DNA of 64,000 bases from Streptomyces lincolnensis (lineage in GTDB: Bacteria; Actinomycetota; Actinomycetes; Streptomycetales; Streptomycetaceae), in assembly GCF_001685355.1 (NCBI RefSeq), contig NZ_CP016438.1, forward strand, positions 558,001 through 622,000, read 5' to 3'. This document shows, piece by piece, positions 63,799 to 64,000 of this stretch. A program made the position numbers and the translations under genes. The notes beneath the pieces were generated by a model. That model was not told the DNA's origin, made no database searches, and was given only the letters and a program-made list of their open reading frames with translations. Positions within the stretch are counted from its first letter, which is position 1. Every line of letters starts with the position of its first letter.

Positions 63799-64000
63799 GT
63801 GCAAATGAGAGCCAAGGTCATCACGACGATCGCGGCAGGGCTGCTGGCCGCCGCGGGGATGTCCGCGCCCGCCGCGGCAGCGGCGCCCACCGACCGGGGC
63901 GCCCAGGCAGCGGACTCCGGCCGGGTCGCCGCCAACACCTGGGTCTATACGTGGACCACCGCGAACGTCCGCAGTTGTGCGTCCACCCAGTGCGGCATCA
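63799..64000 (+). CDS. Secreted SH3-domain protein, 3' end missing
   Basis: 67 codons are visible. The signal peptide (RAKVITTIAAGLLAAAGMSA then PAAAAA) is followed by a short spacer and the start of a bacterial SH3 domain (WTTANVRSCASTQCGI, the usual NVR-S-x-S pattern with two Cys that may form a disulphide). GTG 63799 is used because AGGGGG ends about 9 nt before it; an ATG two codons later is also possible. Such small secreted SH3 proteins are common in Streptomyces and may bind cell wall. Confidence 0.8.
   Translation, partial: MQMRAKVITTIAAGLLAAAGMSAPAAAAAPTDRGAQAADSGRVAANTWVYTWTTANVRSCASTQCGI

Overview
The window reads as Streptomyces chromosomal DNA. Codon third positions are almost all G/C, GTG starts are frequent and TTG starts occur, and the gene content is typical of the genus: an SsgA-like sporulation protein, a melC1-melC2 tyrosinase pair, a 2-methylisoborneol (earthy odour) operon with a family 2 encapsulin, a clpP3-clpP4-popR set, a SigB/F-type sigma factor, a streptophobe membrane protein and several actinomycete-only families. 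I saw no rRNA, tRNA, CRISPR array, transposase, integrase or phage gene. It looks like accessory but stable chromosome. The first and last genes run off the window.

Layout. 1-2.3 kb: the end of a LuxR-type regulator and a small membrane protein. 2.4-9.0 kb: a minus-strand glycan-degradation cluster (ROK regulator, GH27, GH95, SGNH lipoprotein) whose regulator appears to be made from a leaderless mRNA. 9.2-16 kb: a secreted serine hydrolase, a TerD-CAP-CAP fusion, an AIM24 protein, a TPR protein coupled to a polyprenyl diphosphate synthase, and a threonine-dehydratase-like enzyme. 16-24.6 kb: a membrane pseudokinase, a beta-lactamase-fold hydrolase, an F420-type oxidoreductase, an SsgA-like protein, small conserved proteins and an aldo/keto reductase. 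24.7-31.5 kb: a secreted sterol-oxidase-like flavoprotein, an FAD monooxygenase, tyrosinase with its caddie, a START-like protein with a SigB-type promoter, RNase HI and a double VOC protein.

31.9-35.4 kb is the 2-methylisoborneol operon: a cNMP-domain encapsulin shell, the terpene cyclase and the geranyl diphosphate C-methyltransferase. It is followed by a lipoprotein, a phosphotransferase, a VOC protein and an epoxide hydrolase. 39.3-41.1 kb carries clpP3-clpP4 and a convergent PopR-like activator; the promoter region has three TCTGCC hexamers and the second ClpP lacks its catalytic histidine. 42.0-45.0 kb holds a SigB-type sigma factor with two tandem self-type promoters, facing a HATPase (anti-sigma-like) gene that has a third such promoter. 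45-51.3 kb holds a streptophobe protein and a signalling module: Ser/Thr kinase, SH3-like protein and a double-FHA ABC transporter resembling Rv1747.

51.6-64 kb is a run of mostly single-gene units: NTF2-like protein, DUF1905, three-repeat AKR/LysR divergon, DinB-like protein, adenosine deaminase, VOC, dienelactone hydrolase, maltokinase-cap-like protein, AKR, a GH19 chitinase with DasR/12-bp-repeat promoter elements, methyltransferase, aldehyde dehydrogenase, acyl-CoA dehydrogenase-like protein and the start of a secreted SH3 protein. Several genes share a -10 hexamer 6-7 nt before the start codon, which suggests leaderless mRNAs. All functional calls come from reading translated sequence; no database search was run.
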